A stretch of 10,227 bases of DNA from an uncultured Alphaproteobacteria bacterium (lineage in GTDB: Bacteria; Pseudomonadota; Alphaproteobacteria; RF32; CAG-239): the NCBI GenBank assembly GCA_949542085.1, contig CATGXW010000012.1:1-10227 (forward strand), in the 5' to 3' direction. Made by a program: the position numbers and the translations under genes. Each line of letters starts with the position of its first letter. Positions within the stretch are counted from its first letter, which is position 1. The notes beneath the pieces are model-generated. The model searched no databases and was not told the origin of the DNA. It saw only the letters and a program-made list of their open reading frames with translations. Positions 1-8,038 of this stretch are shown here, piece after piece.

Positions 1-2
1 AA

Positions 3-335
3 CTAGGCTTAATTCTTCTGGTTGGTTTAGCTGCCAAAAACGCTATTTTGGTTGTTGAGTTCGCTAAAGAAGAACAGGAACGCGGCGCATCAATCATTAA
101 AGCAGCCGTTGTCGGAACAAAAGAACGTTTCCGCGCCGTGTTAATGACAGCATTTACCTTTATTTTGGGTGTGCTGCCGATGATTGTGGCAACCGGCGCC
201 GGCGCATCCAGCCGAATCGCTATCGGTGTGCCGGTATTCTACGGTATGCTACTCGGAACAGTGTGCGGTTTGATTGTCATTCCGTTATTATATATCCTGT
301 TCCAAACATGGCGAGAAAAAACAAAGAAGAAATAA
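3..335 (+). CDS. RND multidrug efflux inner-membrane transporter, C-terminal end (5' truncated by window)
   Basis: This is the last 110 codons of an AcrB/MexB-type (HAE1) resistance-nodulation-division pump, a proton-driven trimer that exports drugs and other hydrophobic compounds through a periplasmic adaptor and an outer-membrane channel. The visible part starts with [19 protein letters not shown], the hallmark of a late transmembrane helix in this family. It continues with [19 protein letters not shown], the counterpart of the AcrB segment RLRPILMTSLAFILGV, then a glycine-rich TGAGASSR turn. A last hydrophobic helix ([19 protein letters not shown]) and a short basic tail (REKTKKK) end it. 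The frame is open from base 3 and stops with TAA. Adaptor and outer-membrane partner genes, if linked, would lie to the left. The family is certain; the substrate and the exact gene name cannot be told from this fragment. Confidence 0.93.
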   Translation, partial: LGLILLVGLAAKNAILVVEFAKEEQERGASIIKAAVVGTKERFRAVLMTAFTFILGVLPMIVATGAGASSRIAIGVPVFYGMLLGTVCGLIVIPLLYILFQTWREKTKKK

Positions 336-341
336 CGCATA

Positions 342-377
342 AAAAAGCCCCTCTTTCATCGGAGGGCTTTTTATTTT
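342..377 (+). terminator. Rho-independent terminator of the RND gene
   Basis: AAAAAGCCC (342-350) pairs perfectly with GGGCTTTTT (364-372) around a 13-base loop, and the stem runs into a T-rich tail (368-377). It starts 6 bases after the RND stop codon. The A-tract on the 5' side means it could also work on the other strand. It separates the pump gene from the giant gene downstream. Confidence 0.9.
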
Positions 378-409
378 GTCAAATTTTATCACAATGCATG
401 AATTATCAA

Positions 410-441
410 TTGCAAATGCCTGATAAAGTGTTTATTATAAT
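410..441 (+). promoter_or_regulatory. Possible sigma-70-like promoter of the giant gene
   Basis: A perfect TATAAT lies at 436-441, 36 bases before the start codon, in AT-rich DNA. The best -35 match, TTGCAA at 410-415, is 20 bases away, longer than the usual 16-18, so only the -10 box is convincing. A promoter is expected here because the preceding gene is closed by a terminator. Confidence 0.4.
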
Positions 442-477
442 AGAAAATGCATTTTTTATATACATACAGGTTTATAG

Positions 478-546
478 ATGTCTAAACTGAAGCGTAATTT
501 ATTCCTTCTGGTCGTAACGTTATTGACGGCAAAAGCTGTTTATGCG
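478..546 (+). other. Signal peptide of the giant protein
   Basis: The 23 residues have the three classic parts: a positive n-region (MSKLKR), a hydrophobic core (NLFLLVVTLLTA) and a small-residue cleavage motif, A-V-Y-A before A24. It implies Sec export to the periplasm, where disulfides can form. How the protein would cross the outer membrane is not apparent from the sequence. Confidence 0.85.
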
Positions 547-3500
547 GCGGTTGTTCCTATTGTTGACACCAAAGCCAGCAGCTCTTACGGGGCTACTTAT
601 TCATCAACATCATCCGGCGGAAATGGTCACACTTCAACGTATTCCGGTGTTGAATGCGGAGCAAAAACGGCTTCTTCTCCGGAAGGCTGTAATACGCTTT
701 TGGGAATCGACAATGCTATCGCCACACCTTGCGACGGCGGTAAATACACTTGTAGCGCTCCTGCTCAAAAAGCACCGTCTCGTGCCGCAAGTGATGAAGA
801 TGATGAACTATGTCAAGAAATTGATGTTACAACACAATATTTAAATCCCGGAGAAACATGTTCTGCAATATACGGCCCGGGATCTGTTTCACTCACGTGT
901 GAAGGAACTTCTGTATGTTATTGCGATACCAATGAATACAAAGATTGTCCTGTAAACACTATTCCAAGTGGAGATTGGTGTCAAAAAACGCATAATGCTA
1001 CTAAGAAATATTATGCCGCATGTGATCCCCTTCCGCGATGCATAAATCTTTCTACAGAGACTCATGCTGAAACTACAGACACAGAAGAAGCCTGTCAAAC
1101 AAAGTTAGGAGATGGCGTTCTTTTAGTTACTCCGTGTATGGATGGAGCGACAAGAAAATATTACTGCCAGTGGAAAGATTGCAGCAATATTACAAATGCT
1201 ACGGTTGTCGCAACAGCGGGAGAAAAAAGCAGCGCTGAAAATCAAGGCGGAAAAGAAGCCGGTGTATGCTGGAATAAAGATAGCAAAACCCAAAACACAA
1301 TTATGGTTTGCGGCGATGACTATACCATAAATGAGGCGGAAAACACATCTTGTACCGGTGCCAAAACACCTAGAGTCTGTAATTTGGAGGGAACCCCCAA
1401 ATATCATAAAACAGAATGTAAATGTTCATACGAACTGTATCCATGGACTAAAGTTGATTGCCAGCTAGGCTTAGGAATGGATTATCAGGTAGCTGGTCCA
1501 TCGTGCGATGCCGGCGGGAACATATTTTATTTTGCATATTGTCTTCCCATATGTAACGACTCAGATGATGGTCGAATCGTTGATTTTGGAGATTCATGCC
1601 AAGATGATGGTAACATAACTTTTCCTCAAGACTATTGGACATGTAATCAAGGTTCAACCAGCAGCAGTCCATTTACATGTAATGAACCGAAAACTACACA
1701 CTGTTGCGATACAAAATCAATGACTTGTTATCGTCAATATACACCTAAAAACGCTTCTTCAGCTTATTGCTTTCCCCAAGGTAAAAATGTTGATACAAAA
1801 AATTTATGTTCAGACCCAAACACATTCGAAGCAAAATGGCAATGCACCTGCCCGGCATCATACATAACGAAAGAAGATTGTGAGAAAGATCATGGAAAGG
1901 TTGATGAAAACGGAAACAAGTGTTTGTTTGATGGTGTTGTAAAGTATGAAAAGTGTGAAATAAACGCCCCCTGTCCTTCGGAAGATGACAATACTATCGT
2001 ACAAACGGAAGACGAGTGTAAACCGGAGATAAACATCTCTTGTCTGTACAGCAAAGACGCCACAACAACGGAAAAACGGTTTTGGTGCAAATGTGCAGAA
2101 AATAAAAAATCTTTGATTGAATTTTGTGAGAATAAAGCAGGAATAACGGGAAACAACAGTGCCACGAAATCAGATCGTTTAGCGAGCTGTAAAGCAAACG
2201 GTGTGTGTGCATCTTGCTTAAGTGACTTTCACGGAACAGGCACGTCTTCCTGTGTTTTTGAAGCAAAAGAAAACAACCAAACATTAAAAGAATTCGTAAA
2301 ATGGGATGGAGATTTTGCAACTTCGTGCGAAACTGAAAAAGAGCTCAGAGGGGATATTTCCATCCTTAGAAATGAAGAAGACTGCAAGATTGGAGATTCT
2401 CTGGTTACGACCAAGTGTACATATCAGGGAGAAAACACAATTCACTATATTTGTGCATGCCCTGCTTCTTTTAAAACAATTGATGAACTCTGCTCAGAAC
2501 AAGCGGCATCTGAAAAAATCACTGTTGAAGAATGTAAAAAAAATTACTCAGGAACAAGTCCGTTCTGCTCATATGATACAGATCCTATAACTAAAAAAGA
2601 GGTTATAAAATATTCAGGTTTAAGCTATGCATGTCCATCAAATGCTACTCTTGTTGATACTCAAAGTGGGTGTCAGCTTGAAAACTCTAATTATTCGGGC
2701 CTGCCTAAAGCTTGTACAGATTCTACAGGAACGCAAAAATATTATTGCACTTGTCCACCGACTTTTGGAACGGAATGTGAAACAGCCGGAGAAATTCGTG
2801 GTGGTCAATCCTGTACATTTGAAAGCCTCGCTTCGCCGTCTTATGAAAAATGTTTGCCTCTATGCGATGAAGCTATCGGAAAACTTGCCGTTGATGATGA
2901 AAACAGCTGTCCGTATATTGACGGAATAGAGGCCAAACCTACCGGACAATGTTTTAAGTCTAAGGGAACATTTAAAGTTTCTTATCAGTGTGGCTGCCCT
3001 GTAGACCAGGGGTTCCAGACATTGGAAGAATTTTGCGGAGATAATGGCGTGACATATGCCGGACGAAACTTCAGCAAAGATGAATGTATCAATAATTTTG
3101 TCGGACAAGGCTCTGTTTGTACTTATGAAGGTGACAGAAAATATAAGAAATTTGTTCTTGTTTGCCCGAAAGACAGGCCATTGTATTATACTCCGGAAAA
3201 TTGCAGTGAAAACGGTATTAACGGCTCCGTAGATTATGTTTGTCAGGATAGAGGCGAGCCGGTTCTTGAAAAGATTGTCTGCAAATGTCCCAGCAGCTGG
3301 CTCTTGCCCTCAGGCACCAGTTCCACTGACGGTTCAGTGGTCTGTGATTTAACAACACAAGAAGCCAGCGGCAAAATTTGCGATTTTGAAGGTTATAATA
3401 ATATCAAGTATGAGAAATGTTATCCTCTCTGCGATAAAATGTCCACTAACGGCCAAGGAATTCACTATTTGGAAGACGATAAGGCTTATGAATATGATTG

Positions 3501-6500
3501 TCGAAACCTTTTAGGTGAAGGAGCAAGGTTCGGTACTGATAACGCAGGGGGCAAGTGCAGTAAAAACCACGTTTTATTTACTCCATGTTATTGTGGAGCT
3601 GATTATAACGAAACTTGTGCTAATGACGAAAACAAGCGTCCGGCTGAAAATGTATCAACATGTACAATCAACGGGACAACCTATTATAACAGTTGCCAAT
3701 TTAATGAATGTAAGGAAGAAAGCTCAACTTTGGCTATTGTAGAATTAAGTGACGGAGACACTGCGGACAGCAAATGTAAAGCGCAATACGGTTCAGGAGC
3801 AACCGGCAGAGCTTGCGGAACAAATCAAGCTGAGTGTTCCTGCGATATTCGAACATATACAGAAACCTGTGACTATCCTTTCACTAAGCCGACAAACGCC
3901 TCATACTGTAAATATGGCGAAGGTTCCACCTTGATGAAAAACGGTACGGAACATTATAAACTTGGTGAATGTAAGGTTCGTCCATTGTTAGCATTGTGCG
4001 GCAAACATATTTTGAAACCAGATGGAACACAGGATACATCACCAACAATTTATGTGACAGAAACAGAAGCACAATGTAAGGGACGTTACGGTAACGGAGC
4101 TCAAACGCAGCTTTGTGAGTTTGAAGAAAACACCAACAAGCGGGCATTCAATTGCTATTTTAGTCTTTCAGAATTTCCGTATACCGAAGATAATTGCCCA
4201 ATTCGTCATGTTTTGAGTAAAGAATACGTTACCATCAACGGAAAACCGCATTACAAAAGTTGCAATTGTCATTCAGCATATAAATATCACAAATACAACT
4301 GCGCAGGAATGTTAAGTGGTGGCGCGTGCTCACAAAAAGTGACTTCGGATATGTTAAGTACAGATAAAACTTTACACGAGGCTAATGTATCTGTTGGCAC
4401 AGAAATTTCTCAATACCCATATTGCCAATGCACAGCAGACTACAATCAGACTTGTGATGGTGAACGTTATATTGGTGTCGGCACGCCATGCAATGACAAA
4501 TATATAGCTTGTGAATGCAAAAAAGATGAGCTGCCGGAAAATTGGACCGACAATTACTATGGATGTCCGGGCGGTAAAAAACCTACAGGCGTAACAAAAC
4601 CCAACGGCTGTGGAGGAAAATATTACCAATGTTCCGTAACAGATTGTACATGGCAACATACAGAAACATGTAAGGCTCCGCTTATCGGTGTCGACGGATG
4701 TCAGGATAATCAAGGTAATATCGGCGGATACAAGAGTTGTCGTTGTCCGGACGGATACAAAACCTGTAATAACGGCATGGCCGGAAAAGGAGATCCGTGC
4801 ATTTTGAACGGAGAATATTATTACACGGACTGCGAAGATAAAACAACTTGTGTTCACGGGGAAACGTTGACTTGTCAGCAAGAATTTTTAGTCGGTGTCA
4901 ATCCGTGTACTCGTAACGATGTCACTTACTTTGAATACTGCAAATGTTCAGCAGGTTTTGACAAGCTTTGTGAAAATGGCGAGGTAGGCGTCGGTCAGGC
5001 TTGTAAACTGAATGGTAAGGAATATTATCAATCTTGTACAAAGCCGACAATGGAGTGTACTTCAGAACACAAGGCTCAATGCGATGTCATGCAGGAAAAA
5101 TATGATCCTTGTGTTAATAGCGATAATCAGTTGATGTATAAGTGTAAATGTCCGTCCAATTGGTCAACTTGTGAAGGAGACATGGGAGCAACCGACGCAG
5201 ACACATGTGTTGATTCAACGGGAACCCGTTATTTCAGCCAATGCCCTGTTTCAGAAGCTTGTACACCAATGCAGGAAAAGACTTACAAAACATGTACTGA
5301 TGCGCAAAAAGGCACCGGAAACAGTTGTGTCACAAGTGAAGGCATAACGAAATATGCCGAATGCGAAGGCTCTACGGCTTGCCGTGCAAACGGATATCAA
5401 TTTACATGCTTGGGTTTTGATCAAACAGCATTAGGAACAGACTTTTGTGTCGACGGAAACGGCAACAAACTTTTCAAAGAATGTAAATGTCCGACAAACT
5501 GGATTACCTGTCCCGGAAAAAATAATACCAAAGGACGTTCTTGCACAGCACTTAATGAACAAGGAGTTTCTCAAGAACCTGTTTATGAGAGTTGTTCGTG
5601 TGATGCATCTTTGTATAAATACACATGCGAAGCGGAAGACGGAAGCTTCAACACGGGCGTTATTCCGTCTAAAGTAAACTCATGTACACCAGCGGTATAT
5701 AAAGACGGAAAAAGAGAAGAAGGTGCTCTGTTATATCAGGCTTGTAGTTGTCAATCGTCATTCAAATATAACTGCAAAGGCAATGGGCAAGTTACCGTAA
5801 GTAATGAATATTGTGAGCAAATCATTGGAGGAACAAAGCTGTATGAAGCTTGCGGATGTGATGATCAATTTAATCTGAAGTGTGATGGCCCCGGAGAGGT
5901 TCCGCCGGCGAATAAACCTTCAGCAATCTGTACTCCCGCAAATCCTGATTTAATATATAATGAAACGGGAATTAAAATATTATACAGCGAATGCTCTTGT
6001 AGTAATGAATACTCTTCAGAATGTAATGGAACGGGACAAATTCCTGATGGATACGGCTGTACGCCTACCGGTGGTGTCGAAAAATATAAAAACTGCAACT
6101 GCTCGGAAGAATATCAATATACTTGCACGTCAAGCGGAGAAAACAAAGGTGTTGAGCCGTCCGGTACCCCGTGCTCTAAAATACAAAACGGAAAAGAAAC
6201 TACAAAATTATATCAAAGTTGCGGTTGTAAAGAAGGATATAATAAAAAATGTTTTTTCAGCTCGGATGATATGCAAGTAGCTCATATTAACGAGGATATA
6301 GACTATTGTGAAAAAACTGATTATGACGGAACAAAAACAAAATTGTATAAAGTATGCACATGTCCACCCTCATATAATCAACAATGTGACGGGGAAAATG
6401 AACCGACAGATCAGCAATATTGTCTTACTGATGGAAACATTAAACTTTATCGCTCATGTAAATGTACAACCCATACTCCTGAAGGTTATAAACTTTTGAC

Positions 6501-7248
6501 CCTAGACACAGGAGCACCGATTAGATCACATGATTTTCCAGCAAACAAAGAAGCGTTTAAAAAGCTTGTAAAAACAGAATGCGGTCACGAGGATAATTAC
6601 GTTGTTGTTTCTGATGATGACGGCAACCCTTTGTCCAATAATTGTAAATATGTATACTGGAAATGCGCAAATGATAAGGTTCGGAACGCGTCATTATGGA
6701 CAGATGATAGTTGTGCGGCAGAAGCTCCACAAGGTAGTGTAGCATATGTCCTCACAGGTTCTGAAGAAGTATCTTGGGAAGCCGAAGAATTTGGTTTAAA
6801 AGTTCCCGATACCAAACATACATCTTATACAGGAAACTGCGACTGTCCGGCAAGTTATGATGAACCTGAAGATTGTTCAAAAGCTCTTCAAGAGAATGGA
6901 AGATGCACTTATGATGGATCGGATTTTCCGTATCAAAAAGTCGTTTGCGAGGCAATCTCCCCAGATGCTTTGAAGCCTTGGGGCGATTATTGTCAAAAAA
7001 AAGACGGAACAAAGTATTATAAAGACTGTGACTGCAATCGAGCTATATTTGTTTTTCCCTCAGGATCAAAGGGGCAATGTCTTTGCCCAGGGGCGGATAG
7101 TAAACTAAACAAAAAAGTCTGGACATGTATAGTAAAGCATAAAGATGAGACATGTTCCGATTGTTCAATGTCATGTAATACTGGAAATTATGCCGGCCAA
7201 TATGTTGTATCCTCTAATTACGGAACAAGTGATTGTAGTGGAAAATAA
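478..7248 (+). CDS. Giant secreted cysteine-rich repeat protein (2256 aa), with a probably switchable C-terminus
   Basis: I recognise no named family. Residues 1-23 form a Sec signal peptide: basic KLKR, hydrophobic NLFLLVVTLL, cleavage probably after AVYA. A Ser/Thr/Gly-rich stretch follows (about 31-56). The rest to the end is a chain of cysteine modules. I count about 200 Cys and 28 C-x-C doublets, usually preceded by Y-x-x (for example KYYKDCDC) and often followed by P or an aromatic plus a further Cys. Residues 659-1037 form an A-B-A-B super-repeat and 1706-1996 a run of short 4-Cys units. There is no transmembrane anchor, autotransporter barrel, LPxTG or enzyme motif, so an extracytoplasmic, disulfide-bonded structural or adhesive role is inference. 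ATG478 is preceded by a weak AGG (468-470). From codon 2052 the tail has an inverted homologue at 7380-8033, so this end may be one of two alternative C-termini. No frameshift is seen. Confidence 0.93.
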   Translation: MSKLKRNLFLLVVTLLTAKAVYAAVVPIVDTKASSSYGATYSSTSSGGNGHTSTYSGVECGAKTASSPEGCNTLLGIDNAIATPCDGGKYTCSAPAQKAPSRAASDEDDELCQEIDVTTQYLNPGETCSAIYGPGSVSLTCEGTSVCYCDTNEYKDCPVNTIPSGDWCQKTHNATKKYYAACDPLPRCINLSTETHAETTDTEEACQTKLGDGVLLVTPCMDGATRKYYCQWKDCSNITNATVVATAGEKSSAENQGGKEAGVCWNKDSKTQNTIMVCGDDYTINEAENTSCTGAKTPRVCNLEGTPKYHKTECKCSYELYPWTKVDCQLGLGMDYQVAGPSCDAGGNIFYFAYCLPICNDSDDGRIVDFGDSCQDDGNITFPQDYWTCNQGSTSSSPFTCNEPKTTHCCDTKSMTCYRQYTPKNASSAYCFPQGKNVDTKNLCSDPNTFEAKWQCTCPASYITKEDCEKDHGKVDENGNKCLFDGVVKYEKCEINAPCPSEDDNTIVQTEDECKPEINISCLYSKDATTTEKRFWCKCAENKKSLIEFCENKAGITGNNSATKSDRLASCKANGVCASCLSDFHGTGTSSCVFEAKENNQTLKEFVKWDGDFATSCETEKELRGDISILRNEEDCKIGDSLVTTKCTYQGENTIHYICACPASFKTIDELCSEQAASEKITVEECKKNYSGTSPFCSYDTDPITKKEVIKYSGLSYACPSNATLVDTQSGCQLENSNYSGLPKACTDSTGTQKYYCTCPPTFGTECETAGEIRGGQSCTFESLASPSYEKCLPLCDEAIGKLAVDDENSCPYIDGIEAKPTGQCFKSKGTFKVSYQCGCPVDQGFQTLEEFCGDNGVTYAGRNFSKDECINNFVGQGSVCTYEGDRKYKKFVLVCPKDRPLYYTPENCSENGINGSVDYVCQDRGEPVLEKIVCKCPSSWLLPSGTSSTDGSVVCDLTTQEASGKICDFEGYNNIKYEKCYPLCDKMSTNGQGIHYLEDDKAYEYDCRNLLGEGARFGTDNAGGKCSKNHVLFTPCYCGADYNETCANDENKRPAENVSTCTINGTTYYNSCQFNECKEESSTLAIVELSDGDTADSKCKAQYGSGATGRACGTNQAECSCDIRTYTETCDYPFTKPTNASYCKYGEGSTLMKNGTEHYKLGECKVRPLLALCGKHILKPDGTQDTSPTIYVTETEAQCKGRYGNGAQTQLCEFEENTNKRAFNCYFSLSEFPYTEDNCPIRHVLSKEYVTINGKPHYKSCNCHSAYKYHKYNCAGMLSGGACSQKVTSDMLSTDKTLHEANVSVGTEISQYPYCQCTADYNQTCDGERYIGVGTPCNDKYIACECKKDELPENWTDNYYGCPGGKKPTGVTKPNGCGGKYYQCSVTDCTWQHTETCKAPLIGVDGCQDNQGNIGGYKSCRCPDGYKTCNNGMAGKGDPCILNGEYYYTDCEDKTTCVHGETLTCQQEFLVGVNPCTRNDVTYFEYCKCSAGFDKLCENGEVGVGQACKLNGKEYYQSCTKPTMECTSEHKAQCDVMQEKYDPCVNSDNQLMYKCKCPSNWSTCEGDMGATDADTCVDSTGTRYFSQCPVSEACTPMQEKTYKTCTDAQKGTGNSCVTSEGITKYAECEGSTACRANGYQFTCLGFDQTALGTDFCVDGNGNKLFKECKCPTNWITCPGKNNTKGRSCTALNEQGVSQEPVYESCSCDASLYKYTCEAEDGSFNTGVIPSKVNSCTPAVYKDGKREEGALLYQACSCQSSFKYNCKGNGQVTVSNEYCEQIIGGTKLYEACGCDDQFNLKCDGPGEVPPANKPSAICTPANPDLIYNETGIKILYSECSCSNEYSSECNGTGQIPDGYGCTPTGGVEKYKNCNCSEEYQYTCTSSGENKGVEPSGTPCSKIQNGKETTKLYQSCGCKEGYNKKCFFSSDDMQVAHINEDIDYCEKTDYDGTKTKLYKVCTCPPSYNQQCDGENEPTDQQYCLTDGNIKLYRSCKCTTHTPEGYKLLTLDTGAPIRSHDFPANKEAFKKLVKTECGHEDNYVVVSDDDGNPLSNNCKYVYWKCANDKVRNASLWTDDSCAAEAPQGSVAYVLTGSEEVSWEAEEFGLKVPDTKHTSYTGNCDCPASYDEPEDCSKALQENGRCTYDGSDFPYQKVVCEAISPDALKPWGDYCQKKDGTKYYKDCDCNRAIFVFPSGSKGQCLCPGADSKLNKKVWTCIVKHKDETCSDCSMSCNTGNYAGQYVVSSNYGTSDCSGK
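2452..3594 (+). repeat. A-B-A-B super-repeat of cysteine modules (residues 659-1039)
   Basis: Two module types alternate. Type A (from residues 659 and 838, about 97 aa each) starts CxCP, has a T-[IL]-[DE]-E-[LF]-C motif, then an E-C, a G-x(3)-C-[ST]-Y and a later CP. Type B (from residues 757 and 935, about 80-100 aa) carries the signature YEKC-x-PLC near its middle and ends in C-x-C. Each module holds 8 Cys. The order A-B-A-B suggests duplication of a pair of about 180-200 residues. The copies are diverged in DNA, so this is an old duplication and not a slippage repeat. Confidence 0.65.
5593..6465 (+). repeat. Run of short 4-Cys modules (residues 1706-1996)
   Basis: Eight C-x-C doublets occur in succession, delimiting seven units of about 41 residues. 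Each unit reads approximately C-x-C-x(4-6)-[YF]-x(2-3)-C-x(8-19)-C-x(9-20)-Y-x-x-C-x-C. Examples of the boundary are LYQACSC, LYEACGC, LYSECSC, KYKNCNC and LYQSCGC. Spacing inside units varies and there is no long DNA identity between them. The spacing does not fit EGF, whose six-Cys pattern and C-x-C placement differ. Confidence 0.7.
6631..6670 (+). repeat. Left arm of long inverted repeat (candidate inversion site)
   Basis: These 40 bases inside the giant gene match the reverse complement of 7994-8033 at 38 positions. Bases 6638-6670 (33 bp) are identical without interruption, and the only mismatches are 6636-6637. The arm encodes LSNNCKYVYWKCA (with the last codon partly outside), starting at codon 2052. 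Identity stops abruptly after base 6670. Confidence 0.92.
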
Positions 7249-8026
7249 CTGCTCTCAAAAACATAGATACATTTGTTACAGTCTTTTACAGATTATTCTA
7301 TTACATTTTTTCACATCCAATTAAATTTTTTAGATATTTAATTGGATGTGAAAATATTCAAATTATTTTTGCAGATTAACTAAAAACTTCCCCAACAATT
7401 CTCTGAATGCGTGACTCCACCATTAAGAGATACGATATATTTACCATTCTCAAAACAATGTTGATCATCGCGAGCTGAGCTAGGGTCTTTATTGCAAGAA
7501 CTCTTGTTTACGCAGGCGGTTGCTACTGTCAAGCAACCGTAAGTTTCTCCATCTTTGGGATATGTAACATCTTGCCTGTCAATATCATCTACACGACGAC
7601 AACGGCAGGATTGGGACTTCATCACACCATCCTTACCTTTACAAGATTTCTTTTCATCTAATTTCACTAAACCTGCAGAAGCATGATTAAAACAACTTTC
7701 TTTGTTAACGCCATTTGTGTGGGTACAATATAAATTGGGATCATAATCTGGAGTTGCATATCTCTCACAATTTTCTCGCCAAATATCACTGTTACTCCAG
7801 TTCTCGGCGGTATCACAATTACAATCAGTATAGTAGGTAAGTTTTTTTGTTGTGGAACCAAACTCTTTTTGTTCACCGGTCATCTTTGAAGATGATATAA
7901 GTTGCCAATCTAAAGCCCCGTCGTTTCCGTGTTCCTCACCATATTTGGCACAAGAAGTGCTATCTATGAAAACATCATCCGGAAGACCGTTAATTGCGCA
8001 TTTCCAGTATACATATTTACAATTAT
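6638..8026. other. Candidate invertible segment carrying two alternative C-termini
   Basis: The segment is bounded by the 33-bp perfect inverted repeat. It contains the expressed 3' end of the giant gene (stop at 7248), a central palindrome (7308-7354) and the silent tail running the opposite way (stop at 7380-7382). Crossing over between the arms would join codon 2052 onward of the giant gene to the silent tail in the same reading frame. The tails are 205 and 217 codons, similar in length and related throughout, and the segment is nearly symmetrical about the palindrome. No recombinase gene is present in the window, so the enzyme, if any, must be encoded elsewhere. Gene conversion from a non-inverting donor copy is the alternative. 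The architecture is seen directly; inversion is inferred. Confidence 0.6.
7308..7354. terminator. Perfect 19-bp palindrome between convergent tails, possible bidirectional terminator
   Basis: TTTTCACATCCAATTAAAT (7308-7326) is the exact reverse complement of 7336-7354, with a 9-base loop rich in T. It lies 60 bases after the giant gene's stop and 26 bases after the silent tail's stop. Its centre (7331) coincides with that of the inverted repeat pair (7332). A U-tract directly after the stem is lacking; only a weak T-run at 7366-7370 follows on the plus strand. Terminator function is therefore plausible from position but not typical in form. The remainder of 7249-7379 is AT-rich, and I see nothing else in it. 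Confidence 0.55.
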
Positions 8027-8033
8027 CAGACAA
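7380..8033 (-). pseudogene. Silent C-terminal cassette of the giant cysteine-rich protein (start-less, 217 codons)
   Basis: The frame is open over 217 codons with 16 cysteines and is related to the last 205 residues of the giant protein from end to end. It opens with LSDNCKYVYWKCA against LSNNCKYVYWKCA. The relation continues through a Cys about 15 residues on, a shared EFG followed by T-x-Y-T-x-x-C-x-C, and an ending of the type Y-[VI]-V-S-x-N-x-G then a final Cys four or five residues from the stop. It has no real beginning: the first codon is TTG, a TAA stop sits directly before it, there is no Shine-Dalgarno and no signal peptide, although every relative needs export. It begins 5 bases after the lexA stop. 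It is best read as a stored alternative tail that becomes expressed after inversion. A dead truncated paralogue is the alternative, but the absence of stops or frameshifts favours a maintained cassette. Confidence 0.75.
7994..8033 (-). repeat. Right arm of long inverted repeat (candidate inversion site)
   Basis: This is the reverse complement of 6631-6670 with two mismatches; the 33-bp perfect core is 7994-8026. It forms the very first codons of the silent cassette, and homology stops at its outer edge, next to the TAA at 8034-8036 and the lexA stop. Read on the plus strand, the core holds ATTGCGCATTT and ATATTTACAAT as imperfect inverted half-sites separated by 9 bases. Confidence 0.92.
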
Positions 8034-8038
8034 TTAGT

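Noticed and set aside
4372..4881. 169-codon open frame on the minus strand inside the giant gene
   Set aside because: It lies wholly antisense to a well-supported coding region and its Val/Ile/Thr/Phe-rich composition is what antisense reading of the Cys/Asn/Lys/Asp-rich gene gives. No ribosome site or family motif was seen.
478..7248. EGF-like or trypsin-inhibitor-like domain assignment for the cysteine modules
   Set aside because: EGF needs a six-Cys C-x-C-x(8)-C type spacing and the inhibitor-like domain ten Cys in fixed order. The modules here have four or eight Cys with doublets at the boundaries.
7308..7354. The 19-bp palindrome as an inversion substrate by itself
   Set aside because: Recombination between its arms would flip only the 9-base loop, with no effect on any gene. 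The outer 40-bp repeats are the meaningful pair.
6638..8026. Insertion sequence or transposon as an explanation of the inverted repeat
   Set aside because: There is no transposase and no target-site duplication, and the repeat arms are coding sequence of the giant protein family, not transposon ends.
7380..8033. Minus-strand frame as an independent expressed gene starting at TTG 8033
   Set aside because: A TAA codon directly precedes the TTG, no Shine-Dalgarno is present, there is no signal peptide, and homology to the giant gene begins exactly at the first codon. It reads as a tail without a head.
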